Source of the DNA: Pseudomonas putida
Lineage (GTDB): Bacteria > Pseudomonadota > Gammaproteobacteria > Pseudomonadales > Pseudomonadaceae
Assembly: GCF_002741075.1 (NCBI RefSeq)
Contig: NZ_CP016634.1
Coordinates: 2,588,501 to 2,652,500, forward strand
Reading direction: 5' to 3'
Length of the DNA: 64,000 bases
This document shows positions 45,164 to 54,890 of the stretch, in pieces. The position numbers were made by a program, and so were the translations under genes. Each line of letters opens with the position of its first letter. The first letter of the stretch is position 1. The notes below the pieces were generated by a model that saw nothing but the letters and a program-made list of their open reading frames with translations, did not search any database and was not told the origin of the DNA.

Positions 45164-45190
45164 AAAACCCCAGCGCAGGGCCGGGGTTTT
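45164..45190. terminator. Bidirectional intrinsic terminator
   Basis: AAAACCCC and GGGGTTTT with an 11-base loop, preceded by more A. It sits between the convergent membrane-protein gene and argG. Confidence 0.8.
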
Positions 45191-45206
45191 CGAGCACTCT
45201 TAAGGA

Positions 45207-46424
45207 TCAGAGCAGCGAACGACCCTTGTTGGCAGCGATGCGCATACGCAGGGCGTTGAGCTTGATGAAGCCTGCAGCATCGGCCTGGTTATAGGCGCCG
45301 CCGTCTTCTTCAAAGGTCGCGATATTGGCATCGAACAGCGAATCGTCCGATTTACGACCAACGACGATGACATTGCCCTTGTACAGCTTCAGACGGACAA
45401 CACCGTTAACGTTGACTTGGGAAGCGTCGATCATCTGTTGCAGCATCAGACGCTCCGGGCTCCACCAGTAGCCGGTGTAGATCAGGCTGGCGTACTTCGG
45501 CATCAGCTCATCCTTCAGGTGAGCGACTTCGCGATCCAGGGTGATCGACTCGATAGCACGGTGGGCCTTGAGCATGATGGTGCCACCCGGGGTTTCGTAG
45601 CAACCGCGGGACTTCATGCCCACATAGCGGTTCTCTACGATGTCCAGGCGACCGATGCCGTTGGCGCCGCCGATACGGTTCAGCTCGGCCAGAACGGTGG
45701 CGGGGGTCATCTCGACGCCGTCGATCGCGACGATGTCACCGTTGCGGTAGGTCAGCTCGATGTAGGTAGCCTGATCAGGGGCGTTCTCTGGAGAGACGCT
45801 CCAGCGCCACATGTCTTCCTCGTGCTCGGTCCAGGTATCTTCCAGGACACCACCTTCGTAGGAGATGTGGAGCAGGTTGGCGTCCATCGAGTACGGCGAC
45901 TTCTTCTTGCCGTGGCGCTCGATCGGAATGCCGTGCTTTTCGGCGTAGTCCATCAGCTTCTCGCGGGACAGCAGGTCCCACTCACGCCATGGTGCAATGA
46001 CCTTGACACCTGGCTTGAGCGCGTAGGCGCCCAACTCGAAGCGCACCTGATCATTACCCTTGCCGGTGGCACCGTGGGAAATGGCATCAGCGCCAGTTTC
46101 ATTGGCGATTTCGATCAGACGCTTGGCGATCAGCGGACGGGCGATGGAAGTACCCAGCAGGTACTCGCCTTCGTAGACGGTGTTGGCGCGGAACATCGGG
46201 AAAACGAAATCACGCACGAACTCTTCGCGCAGGTCGTCGATGTAGATTTCTTTCACGCCCATCGCCTGGGCCTTGGCGCGGGCCGGTTCGACCTCTTCGC
46301 CCTGCCCCAGGTCAGCGGTGAAGGTCACCACTTCGCAGTTGTAGGTATCCTGCAGCCACTTGAGAATCACCGAAGTATCAAGGCCGCCGGAATACGCCAG
46401 TACGACCTTTTTTACGTCCGCCAT
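45207..46424 (-). CDS. argG: Argininosuccinate synthase
   Basis: 405 residues. It condenses citrulline and aspartate using ATP, the penultimate step of arginine synthesis. The N-terminal ATP loop is [17 protein letters not shown], and the [17 protein letters not shown] block is present in order. ATG 46424 is preceded by GGAGTGATGGC. A much longer frame upstream (to 47273) is antisense to motY and meaningless. argF, the preceding pathway step, lies 5.6 kb away. Confidence 0.97.
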   Translation of the reverse strand: MADVKKVVLAYSGGLDTSVILKWLQDTYNCEVVTFTADLGQGEEVEPARAKAQAMGVKEIYIDDLREEFVRDFVFPMFRANTVYEGEYLLGTSIARPLIAKRLIEIANETGADAISHGATGKGNDQVRFELGAYALKPGVKVIAPWREWDLLSREKLMDYAEKHGIPIERHGKKKSPYSMDANLLHISYEGGVLEDTWTEHEEDMWRWSVSPENAPDQATYIELTYRNGDIVAIDGVEMTPATVLAELNRIGGANGIGRLDIVENRYVGMKSRGCYETPGGTIMLKAHRAIESITLDREVAHLKDELMPKYASLIYTGYWWSPERLMLQQMIDASQVNVNGVVRLKLYKGNVIVVGRKSDDSLFDANIATFEEDGGAYNQADAAGFIKLNALRMRIAANKGRSLL

Positions 46425-46552
46425 GCCATCACTCCACGGGGTTGTACGGAAAGCGGTTGATTCTACCGGCCCCACTGAAATATTTACAATGGGGCGACAG
46501 CTTGTGACGACAAAGCGACAGTAACGGTCAAGACCGCGACCAGCGGTCGCAT

Positions 46553-47527
46553 TCAGGCGGTTTTGCCGGCAACGGGGTGCGGCGCAGCGGCCGCCGGTGC
46601 TGCAGGAGGCGTGGCGGCAGGGGCCGCTGGCGGCTGTAGCGTGGGCTTGTCTGGCGCTTTTTCCAGCGGCTTTTCGACGGGCGTGACACGGTCCAGCTGG
46701 ATGTTCACCCGGCGATTGCGTGCGCGGTTGGCGGCGCTGTTGTTCTTGGCCAGCGGGTAACGCTCGCCGTGGAAGCGCACGGTGATCTGCTCCTCTGGCA
46801 CGCCATGGGCCTTGAGGTAATCGGCAACCGCCAGCGCCCGACGCCGCGAGGTATCCCGGTTGGTCAGGCGATTGCCGCTGTTGTCGGAGTGGCCATCGAG
46901 TTCGATATGGTTCACCGACGGATCGGCCTTGAGATAGTCCAGAATCACGTCCAGGCGCGCCCTCGCCGAGCTGTCCAGCTCGATGCCGCGAGGGAAGCCT
47001 ACCTGGGTCTGGCGGATCTGATCGAAGTTCATCGGCAACAATTTGCTGGCGCACACCTGGTAATCGCCATATGCCTTGGCGAAGCTGACAGGCAGCACAC
47101 GTACTTCCATGGGCCTGCCGCCCTCGCCGGTGTAATTGCGCACCACCGTGCTGCGCCCATCGAGCAGGCCATTGATCAAACGACTGGCCTGGCCCTGGGA
47201 CGAAGTGAACAGCACACCGGTACGGCCCATGCGCACCGAGCCGAGATTGATATCGCCGCGCCCGGGTTGCCACGGCGCGGCTGCGGCCAACAGCGTCGCC
47301 CCCCCCGCGCCCAGGGCATTGGTGTGCGACCGCAACTGGAAGATCGGCTGCTCACCGGCCCTGCGCACGAATTCACCGCTGCCGAAACCGTCGATCGGCT
47401 GGACAAGGCGACATTCGAACTGATCCCCCTCGACGTTCCAGGTGACGTTCTCCACGCGAGTCTGGAAGGTCAATGCCTCGGCCGGCAGGCTGGCAAGCAA
47501 GGTGAACAGGGCTAGGTAACGCTGGCG
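46553..47527 (-). CDS. motY: MotY-type flagellar stator protein (OmpA family)
   Basis: 324 residues from a GTG at 47527 with GGAG eight bases upstream. The signal peptide is [19 protein letters not shown]. The MotY N-terminal domain begins [23 protein letters not shown] (about 20-150). A C-terminal OmpA domain binds peptidoglycan ([20 protein letters not shown] and [13 protein letters not shown]). The last 40 residues are Pro/Ala-rich. MotY forms the periplasmic T-ring around the flagellar motor in Pseudomonas and Vibrio and is needed for stator function. It is divergent from pyrC. Confidence 0.9.
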   Translation of the reverse strand, partial: RQRYLALFTLLASLPAEALTFQTRVENVTWNVEGDQFECRLVQPIDGFGSGEFVRRAGEQPIFQLRSHTNALGAGGATLLAAAAPWQPGRGDINLGSVRMGRTGVLFTSSQGQASRLINGLLDGRSTVVRNYTGEGGRPMEVRVLPVSFAKAYGDYQVCASKLLPMNFDQIRQTQVGFPRGIELDSSARARLDVILDYLKADPSVNHIELDGHSDNSGNRLTNRDTSRRRALAVADYLKAHGVPEEQITVRFHGERYPLAKNNSAANRARNRRVNIQLDRVTPVEKPLEKAPDKPTLQPPAAPAATPPAAPAAAAPHPVAGKTA

Positions 47528-47660
47528 CACGGGTGGCTCCACTGATTCTGACGGCTTACCTGCAAGCTATCGGACGCTTGCGCGAAAACTTGATAGCCGT
47601 GCTCGCACCAGGGTTTTCCGGTAGCATGGGGGCTTGAGTTCGACCCGCCTGGAATCCCCA

Positions 47661-48707
47661 ATGTCCGATCGCCTGACCCTCCTGCGCCCCGACGACTGGC
47701 ACATCCATCTGCGCGATGGTGCCGTCCTGCCCCATACCGTTGGCGATGTGGCGCGCACCTTCGCCCGCGCCATCATCATGCCCAACCTCGTCCCGCCGGT
47801 CCGCAATGCCGTCGAGGCCGGTGCGTATCGTGAGCGCATCTTGGCCGCACGTCCGGCCGGGAGCCGCTTCGAGCCATTGATGGTGCTGTACCTCACCGAC
47901 CGCACCAGCGCCGATGACATCCGCGCGGCCAAGGCCAGCGGGTTCGTGTATGCCGCCAAGATGTATCCGGCTGGCGCCACCACCAACTCCGACTCGGGCG
48001 TGACCAGCCTGGACAACATCACACCAGCGCTCGAAGCCCTGGCCGAGACCGGCATGCCGCTGTTGGTGCACGGTGAGGTGACCCGCCCCGAGGTCGATGT
48101 GTTCGACCGCGAGAAGCGCTTCATCGCCGAGCACCTGGTTCGCCTGGTCGAGCGTTTCCCTACCCTGAAAGTGGTGTTCGAGCACATCACCACCGCCGAT
48201 GCCGCGCAGTTCGTCCTGCAGGCCCCGGCCAACGTCGGCGCGACCATCACTGCCCAGCATTTGCTGTACAACCGCAACCACATGCTGGTGGGCGGGATCC
48301 GTCCACACTTCTATTGCCTGCCGATCCTCAAGCGCAACACCCATCAGGTGGCCCTGCTGGACGCGGCCACTAGTGGCAACAGCAAGTTCTTCCTGGGGAC
48401 CGACTCAGCGCCACACGCCCGTCACGCCAAGGAAGCCGCCTGCGGGTGCGCCGGCTGCTACACCGCCTATGCCGCCATCGAGCTGTATGCCGAGGCGTTC
48501 GAACAGCGTGACGCCCTGGATAAGCTGGAAGGCTTCGCCAGCCTGCACGGCCCGGCCTTCTACGGCCTGCCGGCGAACACCGACACCATTACCCTGGTTC
48601 GCGAGGAGTGGACTGCTCCGGACAGCTTGCCACTGGGCGACAATACCGTGATTCCCCTGCGCGCGGGCGAGAAGCTGCGCTGGCGTCTGCTGGAGGGCCA
48701 GGCGTGA
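47661..48707 (+). CDS. pyrC: Dihydroorotase
   Basis: 348 residues, the same length as E. coli PyrC. It cyclises carbamoyl aspartate to dihydroorotate. The zinc ligands start in [13 protein letters not shown], the carbamylated Lys is in [16 protein letters not shown], further His ligands are in LLVHGEVT and VFEHITT, and the catalytic Asp is in [10 protein letters not shown]. Start ATG 47661 gives [12 protein letters not shown]. The stop overlaps the rnt GTG start. Confidence 0.97.
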   Translation: MSDRLTLLRPDDWHIHLRDGAVLPHTVGDVARTFARAIIMPNLVPPVRNAVEAGAYRERILAARPAGSRFEPLMVLYLTDRTSADDIRAAKASGFVYAAKMYPAGATTNSDSGVTSLDNITPALEALAETGMPLLVHGEVTRPEVDVFDREKRFIAEHLVRLVERFPTLKVVFEHITTADAAQFVLQAPANVGATITAQHLLYNRNHMLVGGIRPHFYCLPILKRNTHQVALLDAATSGNSKFFLGTDSAPHARHAKEAACGCAGCYTAYAAIELYAEAFEQRDALDKLEGFASLHGPAFYGLPANTDTITLVREEWTAPDSLPLGDNTVIPLRAGEKLRWRLLEGQA

Positions 48708-49375
48708 GCGAAGCGTTCTACGAAGAAGACCAGGAAGGTCAAGGCGGCGGCGCTCGCCACCCAATGGCAGAGCGTTTCCGCGGTTACCTGCCCGTCGTGG
48801 TGGACGTTGAAACCGGTGGTTTCAACAGTGCGACTGATGCGTTGCTGGAGATCGCCGCAGTCACGATCGGCATGGATGAAAAGGGCTTCCTGTTCCCGGA
48901 GCACACCTACTTCTACCGGGTCGAGCCGTTCGAAGGGGCCAACATCGAGCCGGCAGCCCTGGAGTTTACCGGTATCAAGCTGGACCACCCGCTGCGCATG
49001 GCCGTTAGCGAGGAAACTGCGCTCACCGACATCTTCCGCGGCGTTCGCAAGGCGCTGAAGGCCAATGGCTGCAAACGGGCGATTCTGGTCGGGCACAACA
49101 GCAGCTTCGACCTGAATTTCCTCAATGCCGCGGTGGCCCGCACCGACCTCAAGCGCAACCCGTTCCACCCGTTCTCCAGCTTCGATACGGCCACCCTGGC
49201 CGGCCTGGCCTATGGCCAGACCGTGCTGGCACGGGCCTGCCAGAGCGCCGACATCGACTTCGATGGTCGCGAGGCCCACTCTGCCCGCTACGACACGGAG
49301 AAAACCGCTGAGTTGTTCTGCGGCATCGTCAACCGCTGGAAGGAAATGGGCGGCTGGCGCGACTTCAATGATTGA
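48704..49375 (+). CDS. rnt: Ribonuclease T
   Basis: 223 residues from a GTG at 48704 overlapping the pyrC TGA. It is a DEDDh exonuclease trimming the 3' ends of tRNA and other RNAs. The first acidic pair is in [11 protein letters not shown], the second Asp in [12 protein letters not shown], and the final His and Asp in [16 protein letters not shown]. The length is close to the E. coli enzyme (215). It is coupled to pyrC translation. Confidence 0.95.
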   Translation: MSEAFYEEDQEGQGGGARHPMAERFRGYLPVVVDVETGGFNSATDALLEIAAVTIGMDEKGFLFPEHTYFYRVEPFEGANIEPAALEFTGIKLDHPLRMAVSEETALTDIFRGVRKALKANGCKRAILVGHNSSFDLNFLNAAVARTDLKRNPFHPFSSFDTATLAGLAYGQTVLARACQSADIDFDGREAHSARYDTEKTAELFCGIVNRWKEMGGWRDFND

Positions 49376-49392
49376 GCTCGAACGCTAAGCAT

Positions 49393-49423
49393 AAAAAAAC
49401 CGGCCACGAAGGCCGGTTTTTTT
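49393..49423. terminator. Bidirectional intrinsic terminator
   Basis: AAAAAAACCGGCC and GGCCGGTTTTTTT with a 5-base loop lie between rnt and the convergent peroxiredoxin gene. Confidence 0.9.
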
Positions 49424-49436
49424 ATGCACTTGGCAA

Positions 49437-50039
49437 TTACAGCTTGCCAGCGTTCTCGCTCAGGTAGGCAGCGACGCCTTCCGGCGAAGCGGTCATGCCT
49501 TTGTCGCCTTTCTTCCAGTTGGCCGGGCAGACTTCGCCGTGCTCTTCGTGGAATTGCAGAGCGTCGACCAGGCGCAGCAGTTCGTCCATGTTACGGCCCA
49601 GTGGCAGGTCGTTGATGATCTGCGAACGGACAACGCCGTTCTTGTCGATCAGGAAGGCGCCACGGAAGGCTACGCCGCCTTCGGACTCGACGTCGTAGGC
49701 CTTGCAGATGTCGTGGGCGATATCAGCTGCGAGGGTGTACTTGACCTGGCCGATGCCGCCTTTGTCGACCGGGGTGTTACGCCAGGCGTTGTGGGTGAAG
49801 TGCGAGTCGATCGACACGCCGATCACTTCCACGCCGCGGGCCTGGAAGTCAGGGATGCGATGGTCCAGGGCAATCAGCTCGGACGGGCAGACGAAGGTGA
49901 AGTCCAGCGGGTAGAAGAATACCAGGCCGTACTTGCCTTTGATGGCCGAAGCCAGGTTGAAGCTGTCGACGATCTCGCCGTTGCCCAGCACGGCTGGAAC
50001 GGTGAAGTCAGGGGCTTGTTTACCAACGAGTACGCTCAT
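49437..50039 (-). CDS. Typical 2-Cys peroxiredoxin
   Basis: 200 residues. The peroxidatic Cys lies in FYPLDFTFVCPSELIA (about residue 51) and the resolving Cys in EEHGEVCPANWKKG. It reduces peroxides in the cytosol, recycled by thioredoxin or AhpF. By sequence it is the Prx1/AhpC (TsaA) type. ATG 50039 follows AGGAGATCACGA. It is divergent from bfd, whose Fur-like box is about 150 bases away. Longer frames upstream are not credible. Confidence 0.95.
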   Translation of the reverse strand: MSVLVGKQAPDFTVPAVLGNGEIVDSFNLASAIKGKYGLVFFYPLDFTFVCPSELIALDHRIPDFQARGVEVIGVSIDSHFTHNAWRNTPVDKGGIGQVKYTLAADIAHDICKAYDVESEGGVAFRGAFLIDKNGVVRSQIINDLPLGRNMDELLRLVDALQFHEEHGEVCPANWKKGDKGMTASPEGVAAYLSENAGKL

Positions 50040-50190
50040 TCGTGATCTCCTGAGGGTGATGAAATACCGATGCCTGGGTGGGCGGAACCGCCCGGCATCC
50101 AGCAAAGGTCGCCCATCATACACGGCTTCTGATGACAGGCCGAATCCAACCACCGGTCGCTCAAGCCCGGGGCTCACCGAAAGTTCTTTG

Positions 50191-50211
50191 ACACGCATTC
50201 TCATTACCATT
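50191..50211 (+). promoter_or_regulatory. Fur-box-like site upstream of bfd
   Basis: CGCATTCTCATTACCATTA (within 50191-50211) resembles the Fur consensus of ATTCTCATT-type repeats and lies about 45 bases before the bfd start. Iron repression of bfd is known in Pseudomonas; the site itself is my reading. Confidence 0.55.
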
Positions 50212-50253
50212 AAGCTCCACCCCATCGAGCCTCAACCAGCGATGGTCTCCCCT

Positions 50254-50475
50254 ATGTATGTGTGTCTTTGTGTCGGCGTCACCGACGGACAGATCCGCGA
50301 TGCGATCTATGAAGGATGCTGCAGCTACAAGGAAGTCCGTGCCGCCACCAATGTGGGCAGCCAATGTGGTAAATGCGCGTGCCTGGCCAAGCAGGTCGTC
50401 CGCGAGACACTGACCGAGCTTCAAGTCAGCCAGCAAGCCGCCCTGCCCTACCCCGTTGAATTCACCGCAGCCTGA
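50254..50475 (+). CDS. bfd: Bacterioferritin-associated ferredoxin
   Basis: 73 residues. The [2Fe-2S] ligands have the Bfd pattern C-x-C in MYVCLCVGVTD and C-x2-C in GSQCGKCACLAK. Bfd reduces the ferric core of bacterioferritin so that iron can be released when it is scarce. ATG 50254 is chosen for the MYVCLC start. A longer frame from 49933 is antisense to the peroxiredoxin. Terminator after the stop; bfr follows 200 bases downstream. Confidence 0.95.
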   Translation: MYVCLCVGVTDGQIRDAIYEGCCSYKEVRAATNVGSQCGKCACLAKQVVRETLTELQVSQQAALPYPVEFTAA

Positions 50476-50491
50476 AACAAAGAATTCGAAG

Positions 50492-50517
50492 AACCGGACC
50501 AAGTGTCCGGTTTTTTT
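50492..50517 (+). terminator. Intrinsic terminator of bfd
   Basis: AACCGGAC and GTCCGGTT with a 5-base loop and a T7 run. Confidence 0.9.
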
Positions 50518-50674
50518 ATGTCTAAAATTCAAGAAGTTAGCGTTCTAACGCGGTTCACAAACATTCTTATTCCTATTAATTTTCACTTACTATTCAATAA
50601 CTTAGGTTTGACAGAGGGCATTTGCGGGATCAGACTTCTTGTATTGACACATTTCAACAGGGCAGGAACCCGAC

Positions 50675-51148
50675 ATGAAAGGCGACGTAAGCGTCATCCA
50701 GCATCTCAACAAGATCCTCGGAAACGAGCTGGTCGCAATCAACCAGTACTTCCTGCACGCACGTATGTACGAAGACTGGGGCCTGAACAAACTCGGCAAG
50801 CACGAGTACAAGGAATCCATCGATGAGATGAAGCACGCTGACAAACTGATCAAGCGTATTCTCTTCCTCGAAGGCATCCCCAACGTGCAGGACCTGGGCA
50901 AGTTGCTGATCGGCGAACACACCAAGGAAATGCTCGAATGCGACCTGAAGATCGAGCAGAAGGGCTTGGTCGATCTCAAGGCTGCGATCGCACACTGCGA
51001 GACCGTTGGCGACTTTGGCTCTCGCGAACTGCTTGAGGATATCCTCGAGTCCGAGGAAGAACACATCGACTGGCTGGAAACTCAACTGGGTCTGATCGAC
51101 AAGATCGGCATCGAGAACTACCTGCAGTCGCAGATGGGCGAAGAATAA
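50675..51148 (+). CDS. bfr: Bacterioferritin
   Basis: 157 residues of four-helix ferritin fold. Ferroxidase ligands are visible: Glu in [17 protein letters not shown], Glu and His in [14 protein letters not shown] (which also supplies the heme Met), and Glu/His in [16 protein letters not shown]. Twenty-four subunits form the iron-storage shell, with heme between pairs. The upstream 157 bases are AT-rich and should hold its own promoter; a TTGACA near 50607 has no convincing -10. Partner Bfd is encoded just upstream. Confidence 0.96.
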   Translation: MKGDVSVIQHLNKILGNELVAINQYFLHARMYEDWGLNKLGKHEYKESIDEMKHADKLIKRILFLEGIPNVQDLGKLLIGEHTKEMLECDLKIEQKGLVDLKAAIAHCETVGDFGSRELLEDILESEEEHIDWLETQLGLIDKIGIENYLQSQMGEE

Positions 51149-51155
51149 GTTTCGC

Positions 51156-51200
51156 CAGGCATGAAAAAGCCCCGCCATGTGCGGGGCTTTTTCATGCCTG
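51156..51200. terminator. 20-bp perfect hairpin, bidirectional terminator
   Basis: Bases 51156-51175 and 51181-51200 are perfectly complementary with a 5-base loop. The stem has a GCCCCGC core flanked by A5 and T5, so it can end both bfr and grxD transcripts. Confidence 0.9.
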
Positions 51201-51250
51201 GAAGACCTCGTCAACCCCGTCAGATAGGGTCAGTCGGGGGGACGCCAGGA

Positions 51251-51586
51251 TCAGGCTTCGGAGGCCTTGGCCTTGGCGGCGGCTTCCTTGATCAGGGTCT
51301 GCAGCTCACCCTTCTCGAACATTTCGAGCATGATGTCGCTGCCGCCGACCAGCTCACCACCGACCCACAGTTGCGGGAAGGTTGGCCAGTTGGCGTACTT
51401 GGGCAGGTTGGCGCGGATTTCCGGGTTCTGCAGGATGTCGACGTAGGCAAATTTCTCGCCACAACCCATCACGGCCTGCGCAGCGCGCGCCGAGAAGCCG
51501 CACTGCGGGGCATTCGGCGAGCCTTTCATGTAAAGCAGAATGGTGTTGTTGGCGATCTGCTCTTTGATTGTTTCGATGATATCCAT
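51251..51586 (-). CDS. grxD: Monothiol glutaredoxin Grx4/GrxD
   Basis: 111 residues with the CGFS active site in SPNAPQCGFSARAAQ. It binds a glutathione-ligated [2Fe-2S] cluster as a dimer and delivers clusters. WPTFPQLWVGGELVGGSDIMLEMFEKGEL is the C-terminal glutathione-binding part. Length is normal. Its promoter lies in the 421-base gap to argF. Confidence 0.95.
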   Translation of the reverse strand: MDIIETIKEQIANNTILLYMKGSPNAPQCGFSARAAQAVMGCGEKFAYVDILQNPEIRANLPKYANWPTFPQLWVGGELVGGSDIMLEMFEKGELQTLIKEAAAKAKASEA

Positions 51587-52007
51587 GAAGCACCTCGGCT
51601 GAACTTTCCGACGCGATCGTCGGCACGGTGACGCATTGTAACGGAAAGCCGAGCAGCATGCTCGGCCTTGCCAGCACCGCAGCGGCCTTCACATGCGTAT
51701 CGCCGCCGCGCAATCCCCTGAACATCCCCCGACCTGTGATGCGTGATTCGCGACAAGGGGTTTGCCAAACCGCCGGCAAGCCGTGTACAACCCCTGTAGA
51801 AAATAAAAAACAGCTGCCCCACAAGGGGTTATGACACCCCCTGTAATAGAGCAGCTGTTTCCCCTCTTGGTTTGAGGCGACATTTAATTATAGTATTGCG
51901 CCTTCCCCTATTCCGTCCGCCTCGTGCGGCTTACGCCGCAGGTCACTCCCGTTGTCAACAAAACCATACGGTCGACCTGCAAACCGTTGCAGATAAGGTA
52001 GTCAATC
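51587..52007. promoter_or_regulatory. grxD-argF intergenic region
   Basis: The 421-base divergent gap holds the candidate small RNA at 51805-51880 and the two promoter regions. On the plus strand TATAGT at 51889-51894, with CTTGG-type sequence 17-18 bases upstream, may be the argF promoter. Plus-strand argF has AAGGTAG 10 bases before its ATG. No protein gene is evident here. Confidence 0.45.
51805..51880 (-). ncRNA. Candidate small RNA with nested hairpin and Rho-independent end
   Basis: On the minus strand CTATAAT (51887-51893) could be a -10 element. About 75 bases later an outer stem (bases 51808-51817 with 51851-51860, ten pairs) encloses an inner GGGGT/ACCCC stem and is followed by TTTTTTATTTT. 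This is a strong terminator with no protein gene before it. In P. aeruginosa the sRNA ReaL lies in the corresponding neighbourhood upstream of argF, as I recall; homology is only an inference. Confidence 0.45.
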
Positions 52008-52928
52008 ATGAGCGCTAGGCACTTTCTCTCCCTGCTGGATTTCACCACCGACGAATTGCTCGGTGTGATCCGCCGAGGCATCGAGCTGAAGGACCTGCGC
52101 AAGCGAGGCGTGCTGTTCGAGCCCCTGAAGAACCGCGTATTGGGGATGATCTTCGAAAAGTCCTCGACCCGTACCCGCGTGTCCTTCGAGGCCGGCATGA
52201 TCCAGCTGGGCGGGCAGGCCATCTTCCTGTCGCCGCGTGACACCCAACTGGGCCGTGGCGAGCCGATCAGCGACAGCGCCATCGTCCTGTCGAGCATGCT
52301 CGACGTGGTGATGATCCGCACCCATGCCCACAGTACCTTGACCGAATTCGCCGCCCATTCACGCGTCCCGGTGATCAATGCCCTGTCCGACGAGTCGCAC
52401 CCGTGCCAGTTGCTGGCCGACATGCAGACCTTCCTCGAACACCGTGGCTCGATCCAGGGCAAGACCGTGGCCTGGATCGGCGATGGCTTCAACATGTGCA
52501 ACTCCTACATCGAAGCCGCCCACCAGTTCGACTTCCAACTGCGCATCGCCTGCCCGGAGGGCTACGAGCCCGATCCGCGCTTCCTCCAGTTAGGCGGCGA
52601 GCGTGTGACCATCGTCCGTGATCCCAAGGAGGCCGTGCGCGGTGCACAGCTTGTGACCACCGATGTCTGGACTTCCATGGGGCAGGAGGAGGAAACTGCA
52701 CGGCGCCTGGCGCATTTCGCGCCCTACCAAGTCACTCGCGAACTGCTCGACTTGGCGGCACCCGACGCCCTGTTCATGCATTGCCTACCCGCCCACCGTG
52801 GCGAGGAAATCAGCCAGGACCTGCTCGACGACCCACGTTCGGTCGCCTGGGACCAGGCTGAAAATCGCCTGCATGCGCAGAAGGCCCTTCTGGAATTCCT
52901 CGTAGAACCGGCTTACCACCACGCATGA
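52008..52928 (+). CDS. argF: Ornithine carbamoyltransferase (anabolic)
   Basis: 306 residues. It makes citrulline from ornithine and carbamoyl phosphate. Motifs in order are [11 protein letters not shown] (carbamoyl phosphate), [12 protein letters not shown], and [10 protein letters not shown] near the C-terminus (ornithine side). The length and lack of catabolic-type features point to the biosynthetic enzyme. It overlaps the ABC ATPase gene by four bases, so the two are cotranscribed. Confidence 0.95.
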   Translation: MSARHFLSLLDFTTDELLGVIRRGIELKDLRKRGVLFEPLKNRVLGMIFEKSSTRTRVSFEAGMIQLGGQAIFLSPRDTQLGRGEPISDSAIVLSSMLDVVMIRTHAHSTLTEFAAHSRVPVINALSDESHPCQLLADMQTFLEHRGSIQGKTVAWIGDGFNMCNSYIEAAHQFDFQLRIACPEGYEPDPRFLQLGGERVTIVRDPKEAVRGAQLVTTDVWTSMGQEEETARRLAHFAPYQVTRELLDLAAPDALFMHCLPAHRGEEISQDLLDDPRSVAWDQAENRLHAQKALLEFLVEPAYHHA

Positions 52929-54034
52929 GTCATCCGTTACTGCTCAACCTGCGCAACCTGGCCTGTGGCTACGGCGACCAGCGCATCGTCCAGAACCTCA
53001 ATCTGCACCTGAACGCAGGCGACATTGGTTGCCTGCTGGGGTCCTCAGGTTGCGGCAAGACCACCACCCTTCGCGCAATCGCCGGTTTCGAGCCGGTGCA
53101 TGAAGGCGAGATCCAGCTGGCCGGCGAGGTCATTTCCCGCGCAGGTTTCACCCTGGCGCCAGAGAAACGCCGCATCGGCATGGTGTTCCAGGACTATGCA
53201 CTGTTCCCCCACCTGACCGTTGCGCAGAACATCGCCTTCGGCATTGGCAAGCATCCACGCCAGGGTGAGGTGGTCGATGAAATGCTGGAGCTGGTCAAGC
53301 TCGGTGGCCTGGGTGGTCGTTACCCCCACGAGCTGTCCGGCGGCCAGCAACAACGGGTGGCCCTGGCTCGCGCCTTGGCCCCGGAACCCCAGTTGCTACT
53401 GCTCGACGAGCCCTTCTCCAATTTGGACGTCGAGCTGCGTCGCCGTCTGAGCCATGAAGTGCGCGACATCCTCAAGAGCCGCGGCACCAGCGCCATTCTG
53501 GTCACCCATGATCAGGAAGAAGCCTTCGCTGTGAGCGATCACGTGGGCGTGTTCAAAGAAGGCCGCCTGGAGCAGTGGGATACCCCCTACAACCTCTATC
53601 ACGAACCGCAAACGCCATTCGTCGCAAGCTTCATCGGCCAGGGTTACTTCATCCGTGGCCAGATGAGCAGCCCCGACTCAGTCAATACCGAGCTGGGCGA
53701 ACTGCGCGGTAACCGTGCCTACACGATGGCGCTTGGCAGTTCGGTGGACGTGCTGCTGCGTCCGGACGACATCCTCCATTCACCGGACAGCAGCTTGCGC
53801 GCGAACATCATCGGCAAGAGCTTCCTCGGGGCGTCGACGCTGTATCGCCTGCAATTGCCTACCGGCAGCCAGCTGGAGGCGATCTTCCCGAGCCATATCG
53901 ACCATCAGGTCGGTCAGGATGTCGGCATCAACGTGGCGGCAGACCATCTGGTGCTGTTCCCGGTACCTGGCAGCGTCGCGGCGCAGTTGCCACGCCAGGA
54001 GAACGGGGTTCGCCGCTACAGCTCGGCAACCTGA
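52925..54034 (+). CDS. ABC transporter ATPase, FbpC/PotA-type
   Basis: 369 residues. Walker [12 protein letters not shown]-loop [12 protein letters not shown], signature [15 protein letters not shown], Walker [12 protein letters not shown] and the H-loop in [14 protein letters not shown]. Residues 240-369 form a TOBE regulatory domain ([16 protein letters not shown]), as in ferric-iron (FbpC) and polyamine (PotA) importers. No permease or binding protein gene is nearby, so the partner and substrate are unknown. It is translationally coupled to argF and followed by a GC hairpin. Confidence 0.85.
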   Translation: MSHPLLLNLRNLACGYGDQRIVQNLNLHLNAGDIGCLLGSSGCGKTTTLRAIAGFEPVHEGEIQLAGEVISRAGFTLAPEKRRIGMVFQDYALFPHLTVAQNIAFGIGKHPRQGEVVDEMLELVKLGGLGGRYPHELSGGQQQRVALARALAPEPQLLLLDEPFSNLDVELRRRLSHEVRDILKSRGTSAILVTHDQEEAFAVSDHVGVFKEGRLEQWDTPYNLYHEPQTPFVASFIGQGYFIRGQMSSPDSVNTELGELRGNRAYTMALGSSVDVLLRPDDILHSPDSSLRANIIGKSFLGASTLYRLQLPTGSQLEAIFPSHIDHQVGQDVGINVAADHLVLFPVPGSVAAQLPRQENGVRRYSSAT

Positions 54035-54046
54035 GCAATCCGAAAA

Positions 54047-54063
54047 GGGCCGCTGAGCGGCCC
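54047..54063 (+). terminator. GC-rich hairpin after the ABC ATPase
   Basis: GGGCCGC / GCGGCCC with a TGA loop and no T-tract. Same stem as at 3921-3937. Confidence 0.5.
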
Positions 54064-54116
54064 ATTCCCGGCTGTTACTAACACGCGCGGCTTTCCTCTC
54101 TCGAATCCGCTGTCGC

Positions 54117-54587
54117 TCAGCCGCGCCCGATCTCGGCGAATTTCCCTTGGGTGTGCTCAGCCAGGACCGCCGCTGCCAGTTCCACCTCCAACCCGCGCCG
54201 ACCGGCGCTCACGTGAATGCTCTCGAACTGCTGCGCCGAGTCGTCGATGAAGGTGCGCAGGCGCTTTTTCTGGCCCAGTGGGCTGATCCCGCCCACCAGG
54301 TAGCCCGTGGCACGCTGCGCAGCCATCGGGTCGGCCATCTCGCACTTCTTCACCCCCGCCGCGTGTGCCAGTGCCTTGAGGTCCAAGGTGCCTCCCACCG
54401 GCACCACAGCCACCAGCAACTCGCCTTTTTCACTGCTGGCCAACAGGGTCTTGAACACCCGCTGCGGGTCGAGCCCGAGCTTCTCTGCGGCCTCCAGGCC
54501 GTAGGAAGCGGCCTTGGGGTCATGCTCATAGCTGTGCACGCGGTGTTCGGCACGCGCCTTCTTCAAAAGGTCGAGGGCGGGGGTCAT
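54117..54587 (-). CDS. ybaK: YbaK/EbsC-type Cys-tRNA(Pro) deacylase
   Basis: 156 residues with a single YbaK fold: RVHSYEHDPKAASYGLEAAEKLGLDPQRVFKTLL, then a catalytic Lys-containing strand and GGISPLGQKKRLRTFIDDSA and ESIHVSAGRRGLEVEL. It hydrolyses cysteine mischarged onto tRNA-Pro in trans. It is monocistronic, convergent with the ABC ATPase gene. Confidence 0.9.
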   Translation of the reverse strand: MTPALDLLKKARAEHRVHSYEHDPKAASYGLEAAEKLGLDPQRVFKTLLASSEKGELLVAVVPVGGTLDLKALAHAAGVKKCEMADPMAAQRATGYLVGGISPLGQKKRLRTFIDDSAQQFESIHVSAGRRGLEVELAAAVLAEHTQGKFAEIGRG

Positions 54588-54732
54588 GTACGGCTCCAGT
54601 CGATGACAAGTCGCCGGCTACTTTAGGGTAAATCCTACAGGGCGACCAGCGGACCACCTCTCAACGCGTCTGGCACGGTATCCGCGCTTGATTCGCGCAG
54701 TCATATAGTGGCCGACCGTTCACTTTCGACCT

Positions 54733-54780
54733 TTGACATCAGCGTTTCTTGTCTATATTTTTTCGTTTTTGAATAAATGA
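54733..54780 (+). promoter_or_regulatory. glpF promoter with possible GlpR site
   Basis: TTGACA at 54733-54738 is followed by TATATT after 15 bases or TATTTT after 17. The adjoining TTTTTTCGTTTTTGAATAAA (54759 onward) resembles the TTTCG/CGAAA elements before glpD and could be a GlpR operator. The rest of the 303-base gap shows no gene; CGAGG lies before the start codon. Confidence 0.5.
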
Positions 54781-54890
54781 TGCCCTTTAAAGGTGCATTT
54801 CCTACATTTGCCCGGCGTTTATGGGGATAGACACCGAGCCTTTGCTGTCGAGCGCCCAGTGCCTCACAACAACAAGAAACGAGGTTTCAC

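Noticed and set aside
46425..47273. N-terminal extension of argG by about 280 codons
   Set aside because: It lies antisense or out of frame over motY. argG has a proper ATG and ribosome site at 46424 and a normal length of 405 residues.
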